Source: Lacrimispora indolis DSM 755 (GTDB lineage Bacteria; Bacillota; Clostridia; Lachnospirales; Lachnospiraceae). From it: a stretch of 64,000 nucleotides of DNA. The stretch is taken from contig NZ_AZUI01000001.1 of NCBI RefSeq assembly GCF_000526995.1, positions 4,630,001-4,694,000 on the forward strand, given 5' to 3'. The notes under the pieces are model-generated. The model saw only the letters and a program-made list of their open reading frames with translations, ran no database searches and had not been told where the DNA came from. Positions 1 to 8,030 of the stretch are shown here, in pieces. Within the stretch, counting starts at the first letter, position 1; each line of letters starts with the position of its first letter. The translations under genes and the position numbers were made by a program.

Positions 1-2
1 GG

Positions 3-1355
3 CTTAAAACCCTGGACAGCTATGGTTTTGGAGGAATCCTGGCCGATGACATGGGACTTGGAAAGACTATTCAGGTCATTGCCCTGCTTCTTGATGAAGC
101 AGGAAAAAAGGAGCATACCACCTCCCTCATCGTCTGTCCGGCCTCCCTGGTGTATAACTGGGAAAATGAGTTCCGTATCTTTGCCCCTTCCCTTAAAGTG
201 GTGACAGTCACCGGCATGGCCGGGGAACGGGAAGAACTGTTAAACCATGGGGATGAACAAGATGTGCTGATCACTTCCTATGATCTTCTGAAACGGGATG
301 TTGATCTTTACAAAAGCAGGTCCTTCCGGTTTCAGATCATTGATGAGGCCCAGTACATTAAAAATGCGTCCACTCAGAGCGCCAGAGCGGTAAAGAACAT
401 TGATGCAAAGAACCGGTTTGCATTGACCGGTACTCCCATTGAAAACCGTCTGTCCGAGCTGTGGAGCATTTTCGATTTCCTTATGCCTGGATTTCTGTTC
501 AACTACCGGAAATTTAAAAAAGAGTATGAGCTGCCCATTGTCAGGGATCAGGAAAAAACGGTGCTGGAAAGCCTTCACCGCCTGATCGGTCCCTTCCTTT
601 TAAGGCGGCTTAAGAAGGATGTGTTAAAAGAGCTGCCGGATAAGCTGGAAACAACTGTGTATTCTGCCTTTGACAAGGAACAAAAGGAGCTGTATGCGGC
701 AAATGCATTCCGCTTAAAGCAGGAGCTTGAACGTCTGGAAGGCAGATCGGGAAAGGATAACATTCAGATCCTTTCGGCGCTTACCAGGCTCAGGCAGATC
801 TGCTGCGATCCCCATTTATGCTATGAGAATTACAAAGGGGAATCGGCAAAGCTGGAAACCTGCATGGATTTAATCCGCAACGGTGTGGAGGGAGGCCATA
901 AGATCCTGCTCTTTTCCCAGTTTACTTCCATGCTGGATATCATCGAACAAAGGCTGAAAAAAGAAGCTTTTTCTTACTACATGCTGACAGGGTCAACTCC
1001 CAAGGAGGAGAGGCTCCATATGGTGAATTCCTTTAAAGATGATAAGGTTCCCCTGTTTCTCATTTCCCTCAAAGCAGGGGGCACAGGCCTTAACCTGACT
1101 GCTGCCGATGTGGTCATACACTTTGACCCATGGTGGAATGTGGCGGCTCAGAACCAGGCAACGGACCGGGCTCACCGGATCGGTCAGGAGAAGCAGGTGA
1201 GCGTATTCAAACTGATCACAAAAGGCACCATTGAGGAAAATATTTTAAAGCTTCAGGAATCTAAGAAGGATCTGGCGGAACAGATTATAACGGAAGGAAC
1301 CGTATCTCTAAGCAATCTGACCAAAGAGGATCTGCTGGGGCTTTTGGATATTTAG
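3..1355 (+). CDS. SNF2-family DEAD/H helicase, C-terminal part (5' end outside window)
   Basis: The open frame enters from the window edge, so the true start lies upstream. The visible 450 residues carry the SNF2 ATPase core: Walker A GLGKT near the start, a DEAQ box (IIDEAQYIKN), the LTGTPIEN motif, then the second RecA lobe with ILLFSQFTSMLDII and the motif VI region DRAHRIGQ. SNF2 proteins use ATP to translocate on duplex DNA and remodel protein-DNA complexes; Firmicute members of this type often have an N-terminal SWIM zinc domain, which would be in the missing part. The family assignment is firm, the cellular role is not known. No other gene is coupled to it in the window. Confidence 0.93.
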   Translation, partial: LKTLDSYGFGGILADDMGLGKTIQVIALLLDEAGKKEHTTSLIVCPASLVYNWENEFRIFAPSLKVVTVTGMAGEREELLNHGDEQDVLITSYDLLKRDVDLYKSRSFRFQIIDEAQYIKNASTQSARAVKNIDAKNRFALTGTPIENRLSELWSIFDFLMPGFLFNYRKFKKEYELPIVRDQEKTVLESLHRLIGPFLLRRLKKDVLKELPDKLETTVYSAFDKEQKELYAANAFRLKQELERLEGRSGKDNIQILSALTRLRQICCDPHLCYENYKGESAKLETCMDLIRNGVEGGHKILLFSQFTSMLDIIEQRLKKEAFSYYMLTGSTPKEERLHMVNSFKDDKVPLFLISLKAGGTGLNLTAADVVIHFDPWWNVAAQNQATDRAHRIGQEKQVSVFKLITKGTIEENILKLQESKKDLAEQIITEGTVSLSNLTKEDLLGLLDI

Positions 1356-1418
1356 AGAAACTGCATTTAAAAATGAATGCATTTCTATAAATGATAAGAA
1401 AGAAAGGATGGATGAGTG

Positions 1419-2039
1419 ATGAAAGTGCTGATGTTAAACGGAAGCCCTCATGAGAGAGGCTGTACCAACCGCGCCCTTCTTGAGGTGGAAAGGGCGTTGA
1501 ATGAGGAGGGCATTGAGACAGAAATTTTCCATGTAGGGAGCCAGTCTGTCCATGGCTGCATTGCCTGTCAAAAGTGTTCAGAAACAGGAAGGTGCGTATT
1601 TACTTATGATATGGTCAACCAGGTGCTGGAGGAAATGGAAACAGCTGCAGGACTGGTCGTAGGCTCCCCGGTTCACTATGCTTCCCCTAACGGCACTGTG
1701 GTTTCCTTCCTGGACCGTTTGTTTTATGCGGGAAGGAATTTTGCCTTTAAGCCCGGGGCAGCCGTTGTATCCGCCAGGAGGGCAGGAACCACCGCATCTC
1801 TTGATGTTTTAAACAAATATTTTACCATCGCACAGATGCCGGTAGTTTCTTCCTCTTACTGGAACATGGTACACGGATTTACCCCTCAGGAGGTGGAGCA
1901 GGATTTGGAAGGGCTTCATACCATGAGGACTCTCGGCAAAAATATGGCATGGCTGTTAAAATGCCTGGAGGTGGGAAAAGCCGCAGGAATCAGCTTTCCA
2001 GCCAGGGAAGAAATTCCCAGAACAAATTTTATCCGGTAA
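1419..2039 (+). CDS. flavodoxin-fold NAD(P)H-dependent oxidoreductase (iron-sulfur flavoprotein type)
   Basis: The protein of 206 residues begins MKVLMLNGSPHERGCTNRAL, the FMN-phosphate binding loop of the NADPH-dependent FMN reductase family, and has a compact cysteine cluster (CIACQKC then GRC at about residues 48-58) typical of iron-sulfur flavoproteins of anaerobes. GSPVHYASPNG matches the second flavin-contact loop. A GTG lies directly before the ATG at 1419; the ATG fits the AAAGGA site at 1403-1408 and the family start better. It probably transfers electrons to quinones or other acceptors; the substrate is not predictable. It stands alone between the helicase and nrdD. Confidence 0.85.
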   Translation: MKVLMLNGSPHERGCTNRALLEVERALNEEGIETEIFHVGSQSVHGCIACQKCSETGRCVFTYDMVNQVLEEMETAAGLVVGSPVHYASPNGTVVSFLDRLFYAGRNFAFKPGAAVVSARRAGTTASLDVLNKYFTIAQMPVVSSSYWNMVHGFTPQEVEQDLEGLHTMRTLGKNMAWLLKCLEVGKAAGISFPAREEIPRTNFIR

Positions 2040-2153
2040 CAAGGAAAAAATCCCCTTTACTTTTTCTTTTCATAGTGTATAATAAAAAAAGCACTAGATA
2101 TAGTGATACCAATACATAAGACACAAAATATAGAAGAGGTAAAGGTGACAGGA

Positions 2154-4283
2154 ATGATTAAGGTTCAAAAGCGAGACGGCAGAATTGTAGAGTATGACAG
2201 AGAAAAGATCGTTACGGCTATCCGGAAGGCAAATGCAGAAGTGGAAGCATGTGAGCAGGCCGGTGAGGAAATGATCGATGGGATACTGGATTATGTGGAG
2301 AGCCGCGTGGAGGATGTGATCAACGTTGAGACCATTCAGGATATGATTGAGATCGGTCTTGTAAATAAAAATAAATACACACTTTCCAAGAAGTATATCA
2401 TATACCGTTACCAGAGAGCGCTTCTTAGGAAAGCGAATACAACGGATGAGTCCATTCTCAAGCTGATCAAGAACGAAAACAAGGAGCTGGCAGAGGAAAA
2501 TTCCAACAAGAATACCATACTGGCTTCCACTCAGAGGGATTATATTGCGGGAGAAGTGTCCAGGGATCTGACAAAGAGGATGCTCCTTCCCGAGAGGATT
2601 TCCCTTGCCCATGAACAGGGAGCAATTCATTTCCATGATGCGGATTATTTCGTGCAGCCGATTTTTAACTGCTGTCTGATCAATATCGGTGACATGCTGG
2701 ATAACGGCACCGTTATGAACGAAAAGATGATCGAAAGCCCCAGAAGCTTTCAGGTGGCATGTACCGTCATGACCCAGATCATTGCGGCTGTTGCCAGCAA
2801 TCAGTACGGCGGTCAGTCTGTGGATATCCGGCATCTGGGAAAATACTTGAGAAAAAGCAATGATAAATTCCATAACCAGATCCGTGAAGAATTCGGAGAT
2901 ACGGTCACTGGGGAAATGGTGGAGAAGATGGCGGCCATCCGTTTAAGAGACGAGCTGAAATCCGGCGTCCAGACCATTCAATACCAGATCAATACCTTAA
3001 TGACGACCAACGGACAGGCACCTTTTGTCACTCTGTTTTTATACCTTGATGAAAAGGATGAATACATCAGGGAGAATGCCATGATCGTGGAGGAAGTCCT
3101 CCGCCAGAGGCTGGAAGGAATCAAGAACGAAGCGGGAGCTTATGTCACGCCTGCCTTCCCCAAGCTGATATATGTGCTTGATGAGAACAACTGCTTAAAA
3201 GGCGGAAAATACGATTATATAACCAAGCTGGCAGTGAAATGCTCCTCCAAGCGTATGTATCCGGATTACATTTCCGCAAAAAAAATGCGGGAGAATTACG
3301 AAGGAAATGTATTCAGCTGTATGGGCTGCAGAAGCTTTCTGTCTACCTGGAAGGATGAGAACGGTAATTACAAGTTTGAAGGAAGATTCAATCAGGGTGT
3401 GGTAAGCTTAAACCTGCCCCAGATCGGAATTCTGGCTAAAGGAGATGAGAATACGTTCTGGAAGCTTTTGGATGACCGCTTAAGTCTGTGCTACGAAGCC
3501 CTGATGTGCAGGCATAAGTCTCTGGAAGGAACTATTTCCGACGTGAGCCCCATTCATTGGCAGTATGGTGCCATTGCAAGGCTTAAAAAGGGAGAAAAGA
3601 TCGATCCCCTGCTTCGCGACGGCTATTCCACCATTTCCTTAGGATACATTGGCCTTTATGAGATGACAAAGCTCATGAAGGGGGTCAGTCATACGGCTCC
3701 GGAAGGAGAAGAATTCGCCCTTCGCGTCATGAACTATATGAAAAATGCTGTTGACCAGTGGAAAGAGCAGACCGGTCTTGGCTTTGGCTTATACGGGACG
3801 CCTGCAGAATCTCTTTGCTACCGGTTTGCAAAAATCGACCGGGAGCGTTTCGGTATCATACCGGATGTCACGGATAAAGGATATTACACCAACTCCTATC
3901 ACGTTGATGTGCGGGAATCCATTGATGCGTTCAGCAAATTCAATTTTGAAAGCCAGTTCCAGGAGATTTCTTCCGGCGGGGCCATCTCCTATGTGGAGGT
4001 TCCCAACATGCAGAACAATTTAGAAGCAATGGAAGAAGTGGTAAAATTCATTTTCGATAACATCCAGTATGCAGAATTTAACACCAAATCAGATTATTGT
4101 CAGGAATGCGGCTTTGACGGGGAGATCATCATCAACGACGACATGGAATGGGAATGCCCTCAGTGCCATAACAAAGACAAGAAGCGGATGAATGTGACCA
4201 GAAGAACCTGCGGATACTTAGGAGAAAACTTCTGGAACACCGGAAAGACAAAGGAGATCAAATCCAGAGTCCTTCATCTGTAG
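2154..4283 (+). CDS. nrdD: anaerobic ribonucleoside-triphosphate reductase
   Basis: Class III ribonucleotide reductase that makes dNTPs without oxygen using a glycyl radical. About 709 residues. An ATP-cone regulatory domain covers roughly residues 1-90 (KVQKRDGRIVEYDREKI), followed by the catalytic barrel. The C-terminus shows the zinc site (CQEC and CPQC pairs) and the glycyl radical loop RTCGYLG shortly before the end. The frame is open upstream to a GTG at 2103, but the ATG at 2154 gives the usual MIKVQKRDGR start. The activating enzyme gene nrdG follows after 10 bases, so the two are co-transcribed up to the terminator at 4817. Confidence 0.96.
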   Translation: MIKVQKRDGRIVEYDREKIVTAIRKANAEVEACEQAGEEMIDGILDYVESRVEDVINVETIQDMIEIGLVNKNKYTLSKKYIIYRYQRALLRKANTTDESILKLIKNENKELAEENSNKNTILASTQRDYIAGEVSRDLTKRMLLPERISLAHEQGAIHFHDADYFVQPIFNCCLINIGDMLDNGTVMNEKMIESPRSFQVACTVMTQIIAAVASNQYGGQSVDIRHLGKYLRKSNDKFHNQIREEFGDTVTGEMVEKMAAIRLRDELKSGVQTIQYQINTLMTTNGQAPFVTLFLYLDEKDEYIRENAMIVEEVLRQRLEGIKNEAGAYVTPAFPKLIYVLDENNCLKGGKYDYITKLAVKCSSKRMYPDYISAKKMRENYEGNVFSCMGCRSFLSTWKDENGNYKFEGRFNQGVVSLNLPQIGILAKGDENTFWKLLDDRLSLCYEALMCRHKSLEGTISDVSPIHWQYGAIARLKKGEKIDPLLRDGYSTISLGYIGLYEMTKLMKGVSHTAPEGEEFALRVMNYMKNAVDQWKEQTGLGFGLYGTPAESLCYRFAKIDRERFGIIPDVTDKGYYTNSYHVDVRESIDAFSKFNFESQFQEISSGGAISYVEVPNMQNNLEAMEEVVKFIFDNIQYAEFNTKSDYCQECGFDGEIIINDDMEWECPQCHNKDKKRMNVTRRTCGYLGENFWNTGKTKEIKSRVLHL

Positions 4284-4293
4284 GAGGCATGCC

Positions 4294-4812
4294 ATGAATT
4301 ATGCCACCATAAAGCCTACAGATGTAGCAAACGGTCCGGGAGTCAGGGTGTCCTTGTTTGTCAGCGGGTGCAATCACCGGTGCAGGGAATGCTTTAATTC
4401 AGAAGCCTGGGATTTCCATTACGGCCAGGAATACGGGCCGGAAATTACAGAAAAGATACTGGGATATTTGGACCATACCTACATTGCCGGTTTAAGCCTT
4501 CTGGGAGGTGAACCCATGGACCCGGCAAACCAGAAAGGGATTCTGCCTCTGGTGGAGAAGGTAAAGGAACAGTTTCCGGAAAAGACGATCTGGTGTTACA
4601 CTGGATATGATTTTGAAAAGGATATCCTGGGAGACATGGGGGAAAGGCTTCCGGAGACAAAGAGGATTTTAGCCTGTCTGGATGTTCTGGTAGACGGAAA
4701 GTTTGAAGTGGAGAAAAAGAATCTAAGGCTGCGGTTTAGAGGATCATCCAATCAGCGGATCATTAAAGTGCAGGAATCTCTTTCTTTGAGGGAGATTGTG
4801 CTTTGGGAATAA
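4294..4812 (+). CDS. nrdG: anaerobic ribonucleoside-triphosphate reductase activating protein
   Basis: Radical SAM activase of 172 residues that installs the glycyl radical on NrdD. The cluster-binding motif CxxxCxxC is present as CNHRCREC at about residues 26-33, followed by the GGEP S-adenosylmethionine contact (LLGGEPMDP). Length is normal for NrdG. It sits 10 bases after nrdD with an AGGAGG-like site, and a strong terminator follows immediately, so nrdD-nrdG forms a closed transcription unit. Confidence 0.96.
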   Translation: MNYATIKPTDVANGPGVRVSLFVSGCNHRCRECFNSEAWDFHYGQEYGPEITEKILGYLDHTYIAGLSLLGGEPMDPANQKGILPLVEKVKEQFPEKTIWCYTGYDFEKDILGDMGERLPETKRILACLDVLVDGKFEVEKKNLRLRFRGSSNQRIIKVQESLSLREIVLWE

Positions 4813-4816
4813 GATA

Positions 4817-4871
4817 ACAGGGTATTTTGCCGTTTACCGTAAGGGCGGCGGCAAAATACCCTGTTTTTTTT
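4817..4871 (+). terminator. intrinsic terminator of nrdDG
   Basis: A perfect 16-bp stem (ACAGGGTATTTTGCCG paired with CGGCAAAATACCCTGT) is followed by a run of T residues. It lies directly after the nrdG stop codon. Confidence 0.93.
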
Positions 4872-4922
4872 ACCTCATCAAGCAGCGAAGCGGAGGGTCC
4901 ACCCCCATGGAGGGCAATGCTG
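4868..4922 (+). repeat. dispersed intergenic repeat, copy A
   Basis: The stretch CCTCATCAAGCAGC...GAGGGTCC...CCCCATGG...GCTG recurs at 7223-7305 in the same orientation and, inverted, at 46467-46535. Copy A retains the left half of the element. It begins right at the T-run of the nrdG terminator. No coding potential is evident. Confidence 0.6.
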
Positions 4923-4933
4923 TAAACTTACAC

Positions 4934-4973
4934 TTGACGGCGCACCAAAGAAATGATATATTTGTATGTACAA
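4934..4973 (+). promoter_or_regulatory. sigma-A promoter and candidate operator of the MarR gene
   Basis: TTGACG (4934-4939) and TATATT (4957-4962) are separated by 17 bp. Overlapping the end of the -10 box is TTGTATGTACAA (4962-4973), an inverted repeat with a 2-bp centre. Its position at the transcription start suggests autorepression by the MarR-type protein encoded 18 bp downstream; that link is inference. Confidence 0.65.
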
Positions 4974-4990
4974 ACAAAGGAGGTATTATT

Positions 4991-5443
4991 TTGGATTGCA
5001 ATTTCGAGACAAAGGATCAGGAATGTAAGCTTAATGGCTGCCTGTTTTTTACTTCCACAAAACTGGCCCGGGAATTGGGAAGAATTGCGGATGAAGCCTT
5101 CCGCAAAACAGGGTTATCCCCAAGCCATGCAATACTCCTGTATATAGTAAACTTAAGAGGCGGCATACCTCAGAAGGAAATTGGTGAAACACTGCATTTG
5201 ACACCTTCTACCATAACCCGTCTGCTTGAGCGGCTTGAGCGAAATGAGTTTATTGTAAAGAAATCGGAAGGAAAGAATGTATATCTTTGTACGACGCCAG
5301 AAGGCCTGGCACTGCAAAGTGATATTATAACAGCGTGGAATATGCTTCAAGGCAAGTACGAGGATGTATTGACAGAAGAAGAAACCTCCAGATTTATAGA
5401 AATCAGCAGCAAGCTTCTTAAAAGTCTGGACGATAAAAAATAA
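4991..5443 (+). CDS. MarR-family transcriptional regulator
   Basis: Winged-helix regulator of 150 residues. The recognition region IGETLHLTPSTITRLLERLERNEF is clear at about residues 68-91, followed by the beta-wing (KKSEGKNVYL). The start is the TTG at 4991, placed 7 bases after a perfect AAAGGAGG; the frame is open upstream across the nrdG terminator, but no ribosome site supports an earlier start. The N-terminus is cysteine-containing (two Cys within the first 20 residues), so redox sensing is possible. Nitroreductase genes follow on the same strand 20 bp downstream and are the likely targets. Confidence 0.88.
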   Translation: MDCNFETKDQECKLNGCLFFTSTKLARELGRIADEAFRKTGLSPSHAILLYIVNLRGGIPQKEIGETLHLTPSTITRLLERLERNEFIVKKSEGKNVYLCTTPEGLALQSDIITAWNMLQGKYEDVLTEEETSRFIEISSKLLKSLDDKK

Positions 5444-5463
5444 AGATCATAATACAGGAGGTC

Positions 5464-5994
5464 ATGTCTATGGAAGAAATTTTTATCAGAAGAAGCATTC
5501 GAAAGTTTAAAGCTCAGGAGGTGGAGCCTGAAAAAATTGATAAGCTGCTCCACGCGGCCATGCAGGCTCCATCGGCTGCCAATCAGCAGCCGTGGGAATT
5601 TATTGTGGTACAGGATAAGGAAAAACTGGCTCAGCTTGCTGAAACCTCACCTTATGCAAAGCTGGCAGCCAATTCTGCCGTAACCTTTGTTTTACTGGCC
5701 AATGATAAAGAACTGATCGTGCCGGCCGGATGGGAGCAGGATATGGGTGCTGCAGCACAAAATATGCTTTTAGAAGCCGTTCATCTGGGACTTGGAGGTG
5801 TATGGCTTGGGGTTGCCACGTCCGATGCTGTTGCAGAAAATGTGAGCCGCCTGTTTGAGCTTCCGGATCATATCAGGCCCTTTGCCCTGATTTCCATTGG
5901 TTATCCTGATGGGCAGAAAAATGAATTTATTGACCGTTATAAGGCGGACAGAGTGCATTACGAAAATTGGAGACAAACAGCAAAGGAGAGCTAA
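5464..5994 (+). CDS. nitroreductase-family protein
   Basis: FMN-dependent oxidoreductase of 176 residues. It begins with the family signature RRSIRKFKAQEV, has the FMN-binding APSAANQQPWEF segment at about residues 35-46 and the GLGGVWLGV segment near residue 110. Such enzymes reduce nitro groups, flavins or quinones with NAD(P)H. An ideal AGGAGG site precedes the ATG. The gene lies between the MarR regulator and a monooxygenase-like gene, all closely spaced, so one operon is likely. The real substrate is unknown. Confidence 0.9.
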   Translation: MSMEEIFIRRSIRKFKAQEVEPEKIDKLLHAAMQAPSAANQQPWEFIVVQDKEKLAQLAETSPYAKLAANSAVTFVLLANDKELIVPAGWEQDMGAAAQNMLLEAVHLGLGGVWLGVATSDAVAENVSRLFELPDHIRPFALISIGYPDGQKNEFIDRYKADRVHYENWRQTAKES

Positions 5995-6001
5995 TAAACT
6001 A

Positions 6002-6292
6002 ATGATAAAAGTCGTTGCAAAGAATCACATCAAAGCAGAAAAATTAGATGAGTTTATATCAGCAGCAAAACAGCTGGTACAGGATACCCGGCAGAACGAC
6101 GCTGGCTGCATACGTTATGAGCTGATTCAGGACATAAAAAACACTCATCTGCTGACCATGCTTGAGGAATGGGAAGATCTGGAATCGCTGAACAAACATA
6201 TGGAGGCAAAGCATTTTAAAGAAGCCGCCTCTTTATTTGCAGATTTCGTAGAAAAACCCGGTGAAATCAATCTTTATAAGACATTAGTCTGA
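6002..6292 (+). CDS. antibiotic biosynthesis monooxygenase (ABM) domain protein, YgiN-like
   Basis: A 96-residue protein with the ferredoxin-like ABM fold pattern: MIKVVAKNHIK, then DAGCIRYELIQD and a final FMLEEW-like strand (TMLEEWEDLESL), ending in the conserved HMEAKHFKE segment. Related proteins act on quinols or are heme or flavin independent oxygenases; function within an anaerobe is unclear. The ATG at 6002 follows the GGAGAG of the upstream gene end by about 12 bases. It starts 7 bases after the nitroreductase stop, which supports co-transcription. Confidence 0.85.
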   Translation: MIKVVAKNHIKAEKLDEFISAAKQLVQDTRQNDAGCIRYELIQDIKNTHLLTMLEEWEDLESLNKHMEAKHFKEAASLFADFVEKPGEINLYKTLV

Positions 6293-6313
6293 AAAAGAGA
6301 GGAGCAGTAAAAT

Positions 6314-7153
6314 ATGAAAATGGATTTCCCTGTTGAGGAAACGGTCAAGGTTCGCAGCAGCATCCGTACTTATGAGAACCGTGGTCTTTCAAAAGATGAT
6401 AAAGATAAAATCAACACATACATGGATCATTTATCCAATCCTTTTTCCGTAGATGTTACCTTTCGCCTTCTGGAAAAGGCAACATCATCCGATGGGGAAA
6501 AGCTGGGAACCTATGGGGTCATAAAAGGTGCGGGGAACTTTATCGGCGCATCGGTGGCGGACAGGGATCTGGCTTTGGAAGCGCTGGGCTATTCCTTTGA
6601 AAAGCTGGTTCTGTATGCCGCATCCCTTGGGCTTGGCACCTGCTGGATTGGCGGGACCTTTAACCGCAGCAGCTTTGGCGCGGCCATGAATCTGAAAGAA
6701 GGGGACCTTTTCCCCTGCATTTCCCCTATCGGATATCCTATAGGTAAAAAAAGAACGCTGGAATCGTTGATGAGGTGGGCGTCAAAGTCCGATCAGAGAA
6801 AAGAATGGAGCGAACTGTTTTTTAAACAGGATTTCTCACAGCCGCTCACAAAGGCCGAGGCAGGGGAGTATGCTTTTCCGCTGGAAATGGTACGGCTGGC
6901 ACCTTCTGCTGCCAATAAGCAGCCCTGGAGAATTGTGCAGGATAAAGACACGTACCATTTTTATCTGGCAAGAACTTTAAAAAACGACAATGTAAAAAAT
7001 GACCTTCAAAGGGTGGACATAGGCATAGCCGTCTGCCACTTCCATCTGGCCGCATTGGAAAAGGGAATGGAAGGAACTTTTCAAAAGCTTGAAAAACCCG
7101 AAATCCAAAGTCAGGAACAGGTGCAGTATATCTTTTCCTGGATTGGGAGCTAA
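6314..7153 (+). CDS. nitroreductase-like protein (TM1586-type)
   Basis: A 279-residue protein of the larger putative nitroreductase type. The N-terminal half has VRSSIRTYENRGL and the GLGTCWIGGTFNR FMN loop; the C-terminal half repeats the fold with LAPSAANKQPWRIVQD at about residues 195-210. It is therefore a fused two-lobed nitroreductase, unlike the single-domain neighbour at 5464. A GAGAGGAG site precedes the ATG. It closes the MarR-led operon. Substrate unknown. Confidence 0.87.
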   Translation: MKMDFPVEETVKVRSSIRTYENRGLSKDDKDKINTYMDHLSNPFSVDVTFRLLEKATSSDGEKLGTYGVIKGAGNFIGASVADRDLALEALGYSFEKLVLYAASLGLGTCWIGGTFNRSSFGAAMNLKEGDLFPCISPIGYPIGKKRTLESLMRWASKSDQRKEWSELFFKQDFSQPLTKAEAGEYAFPLEMVRLAPSAANKQPWRIVQDKDTYHFYLARTLKNDNVKNDLQRVDIGIAVCHFHLAALEKGMEGTFQKLEKPEIQSQEQVQYIFSWIGS

Positions 7154-7222
7154 TGACTGATTCATGGCATCCAGATCTTTTTTTTGAAGCTGCTGATAAT
7201 TTTTCTGTAGTGGAGATCTCAA

Positions 7223-7305
7223 TTTTACCTCATCAAGCAGCAATGCAGAGGGTCCGCCCCATGGTGCGGGGTGCGCTGTGACCCTTGGTCATTGGGAATA
7301 CCCCA
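7223..7305 (+). repeat. dispersed intergenic repeat, copy B
   Basis: This is the fullest copy of the element: TTTTACCTCATCAAGCAGC at the left, GCCCCATGGTGCGGGGTGCGCTG in the middle (too long to be chance against copy A and 29066), and TTGGTCATTGGGAATACCCC at the right. It fills the gap between two transcription units. The inner CCCCAT-GTGCGGGG part can fold into a short hairpin. Confidence 0.6.
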
Positions 7306-7405
7306 TTGACGTGACAGCCGGGATATGAGGCTATTGACAATCTTTGCTATAATTAAATCATATGATTCAGCAGAAATGTGTTTCAAGGAAAGAGAGGAGT
7401 ACGGA

Positions 7406-7894
7406 ATGTTTAGAGAAATGAGAAGAAACAAACAATTATTATCACCTGAGGATACAAAAGCGGTATTGGACCGATGCACAAATGGTGTTTTGGCATGCAT
7501 GGGAGATGAAGGCTACCCTTATGCAGTCCCCTTAAGCTATGTATATTTGAATGGAAAAATCTATTTCCATTCAGCAAAAGCCGGACATAAAATCGATGCT
7601 ATCGCCAAAGACCCCAAGGTATCCTTTTCCATAATTGATGAAGATACCATTGTCAGTAAAGAATATACTTCTCACTTTCGCAGCGTTATTGCCTTTGGAA
7701 AAGCCGGAATTGTGGAGGGGGATGAACGGCTGGAGGCATTCATGGCCCTGGTGGAAAAGTATTCCGGTGATCAGCCGGAGGATGCCAGACACAAGGAAAT
7801 AGCCGGATGTACACAGGCTTACATCATTGCAATCGATGTTGAACATATAACCGGTAAAGAAGCAATAGAGTTTGTCAGGGCAAAGCAAAGATGA
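7406..7894 (+). CDS. pyridoxamine 5'-phosphate oxidase-fold protein, NimA-like
   Basis: A 162-residue split-barrel flavin-binding protein. It starts MFREMRRNKQLLSPEDTKAV, then has the strand pattern NGVLACMGDEGYPYAVPLSYVY and IYFHSAKAGHKIDAI, which is typical of the Nim / PNPOx-like group that binds FMN or heme. The ATG at 7406 follows AGAGAGGAG at 7391-7399; the frame is open further upstream without a ribosome site. Nim relatives reduce nitroimidazoles, which fits with the nitroreductase neighbours, but resistance cannot be claimed from sequence alone. Confidence 0.86.
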   Translation: MFREMRRNKQLLSPEDTKAVLDRCTNGVLACMGDEGYPYAVPLSYVYLNGKIYFHSAKAGHKIDAIAKDPKVSFSIIDEDTIVSKEYTSHFRSVIAFGKAGIVEGDERLEAFMALVEKYSGDQPEDARHKEIAGCTQAYIIAIDVEHITGKEAIEFVRAKQR

Positions 7895-7914
7895 TTTTAC
7901 TTACAAGGATCCAA

Positions 7915-7960
7915 AATAAAGAACGGCAATGGTTAAAAGCCATTGCCGTTCTTTATTTTA
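7915..7960. terminator. bidirectional intrinsic terminator
   Basis: A perfect 18-bp stem (AATAAAGAACGGCAATGG with its complement at 7940-7957) around a 7-base loop, with A-rich left and T-rich right flanks. It serves the plus-strand gene ending at 7894 and the minus-strand gene ending at 8031. Confidence 0.92.
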
Positions 7961-8030
7961 TAATTTTTTAATCGGTTTTGATAGAAAGGTAAAAATTCCA
8001 GGATACAAAAAATAAAACATACTTACTGAT

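Noticed and set aside
2094..2873. 259-codon minus-strand frame opposite nrdD
   Set aside because: It is antisense to the well-supported nrdD gene; composition and lack of a ribosome site mark it as a shadow.
7334..7353. Promoter TTGACA with TATAAT before the PNPOx-fold gene
   Set aside because: The two boxes are separated by only 8 bp, which is not a working spacing. The true promoter may use only one of the boxes.
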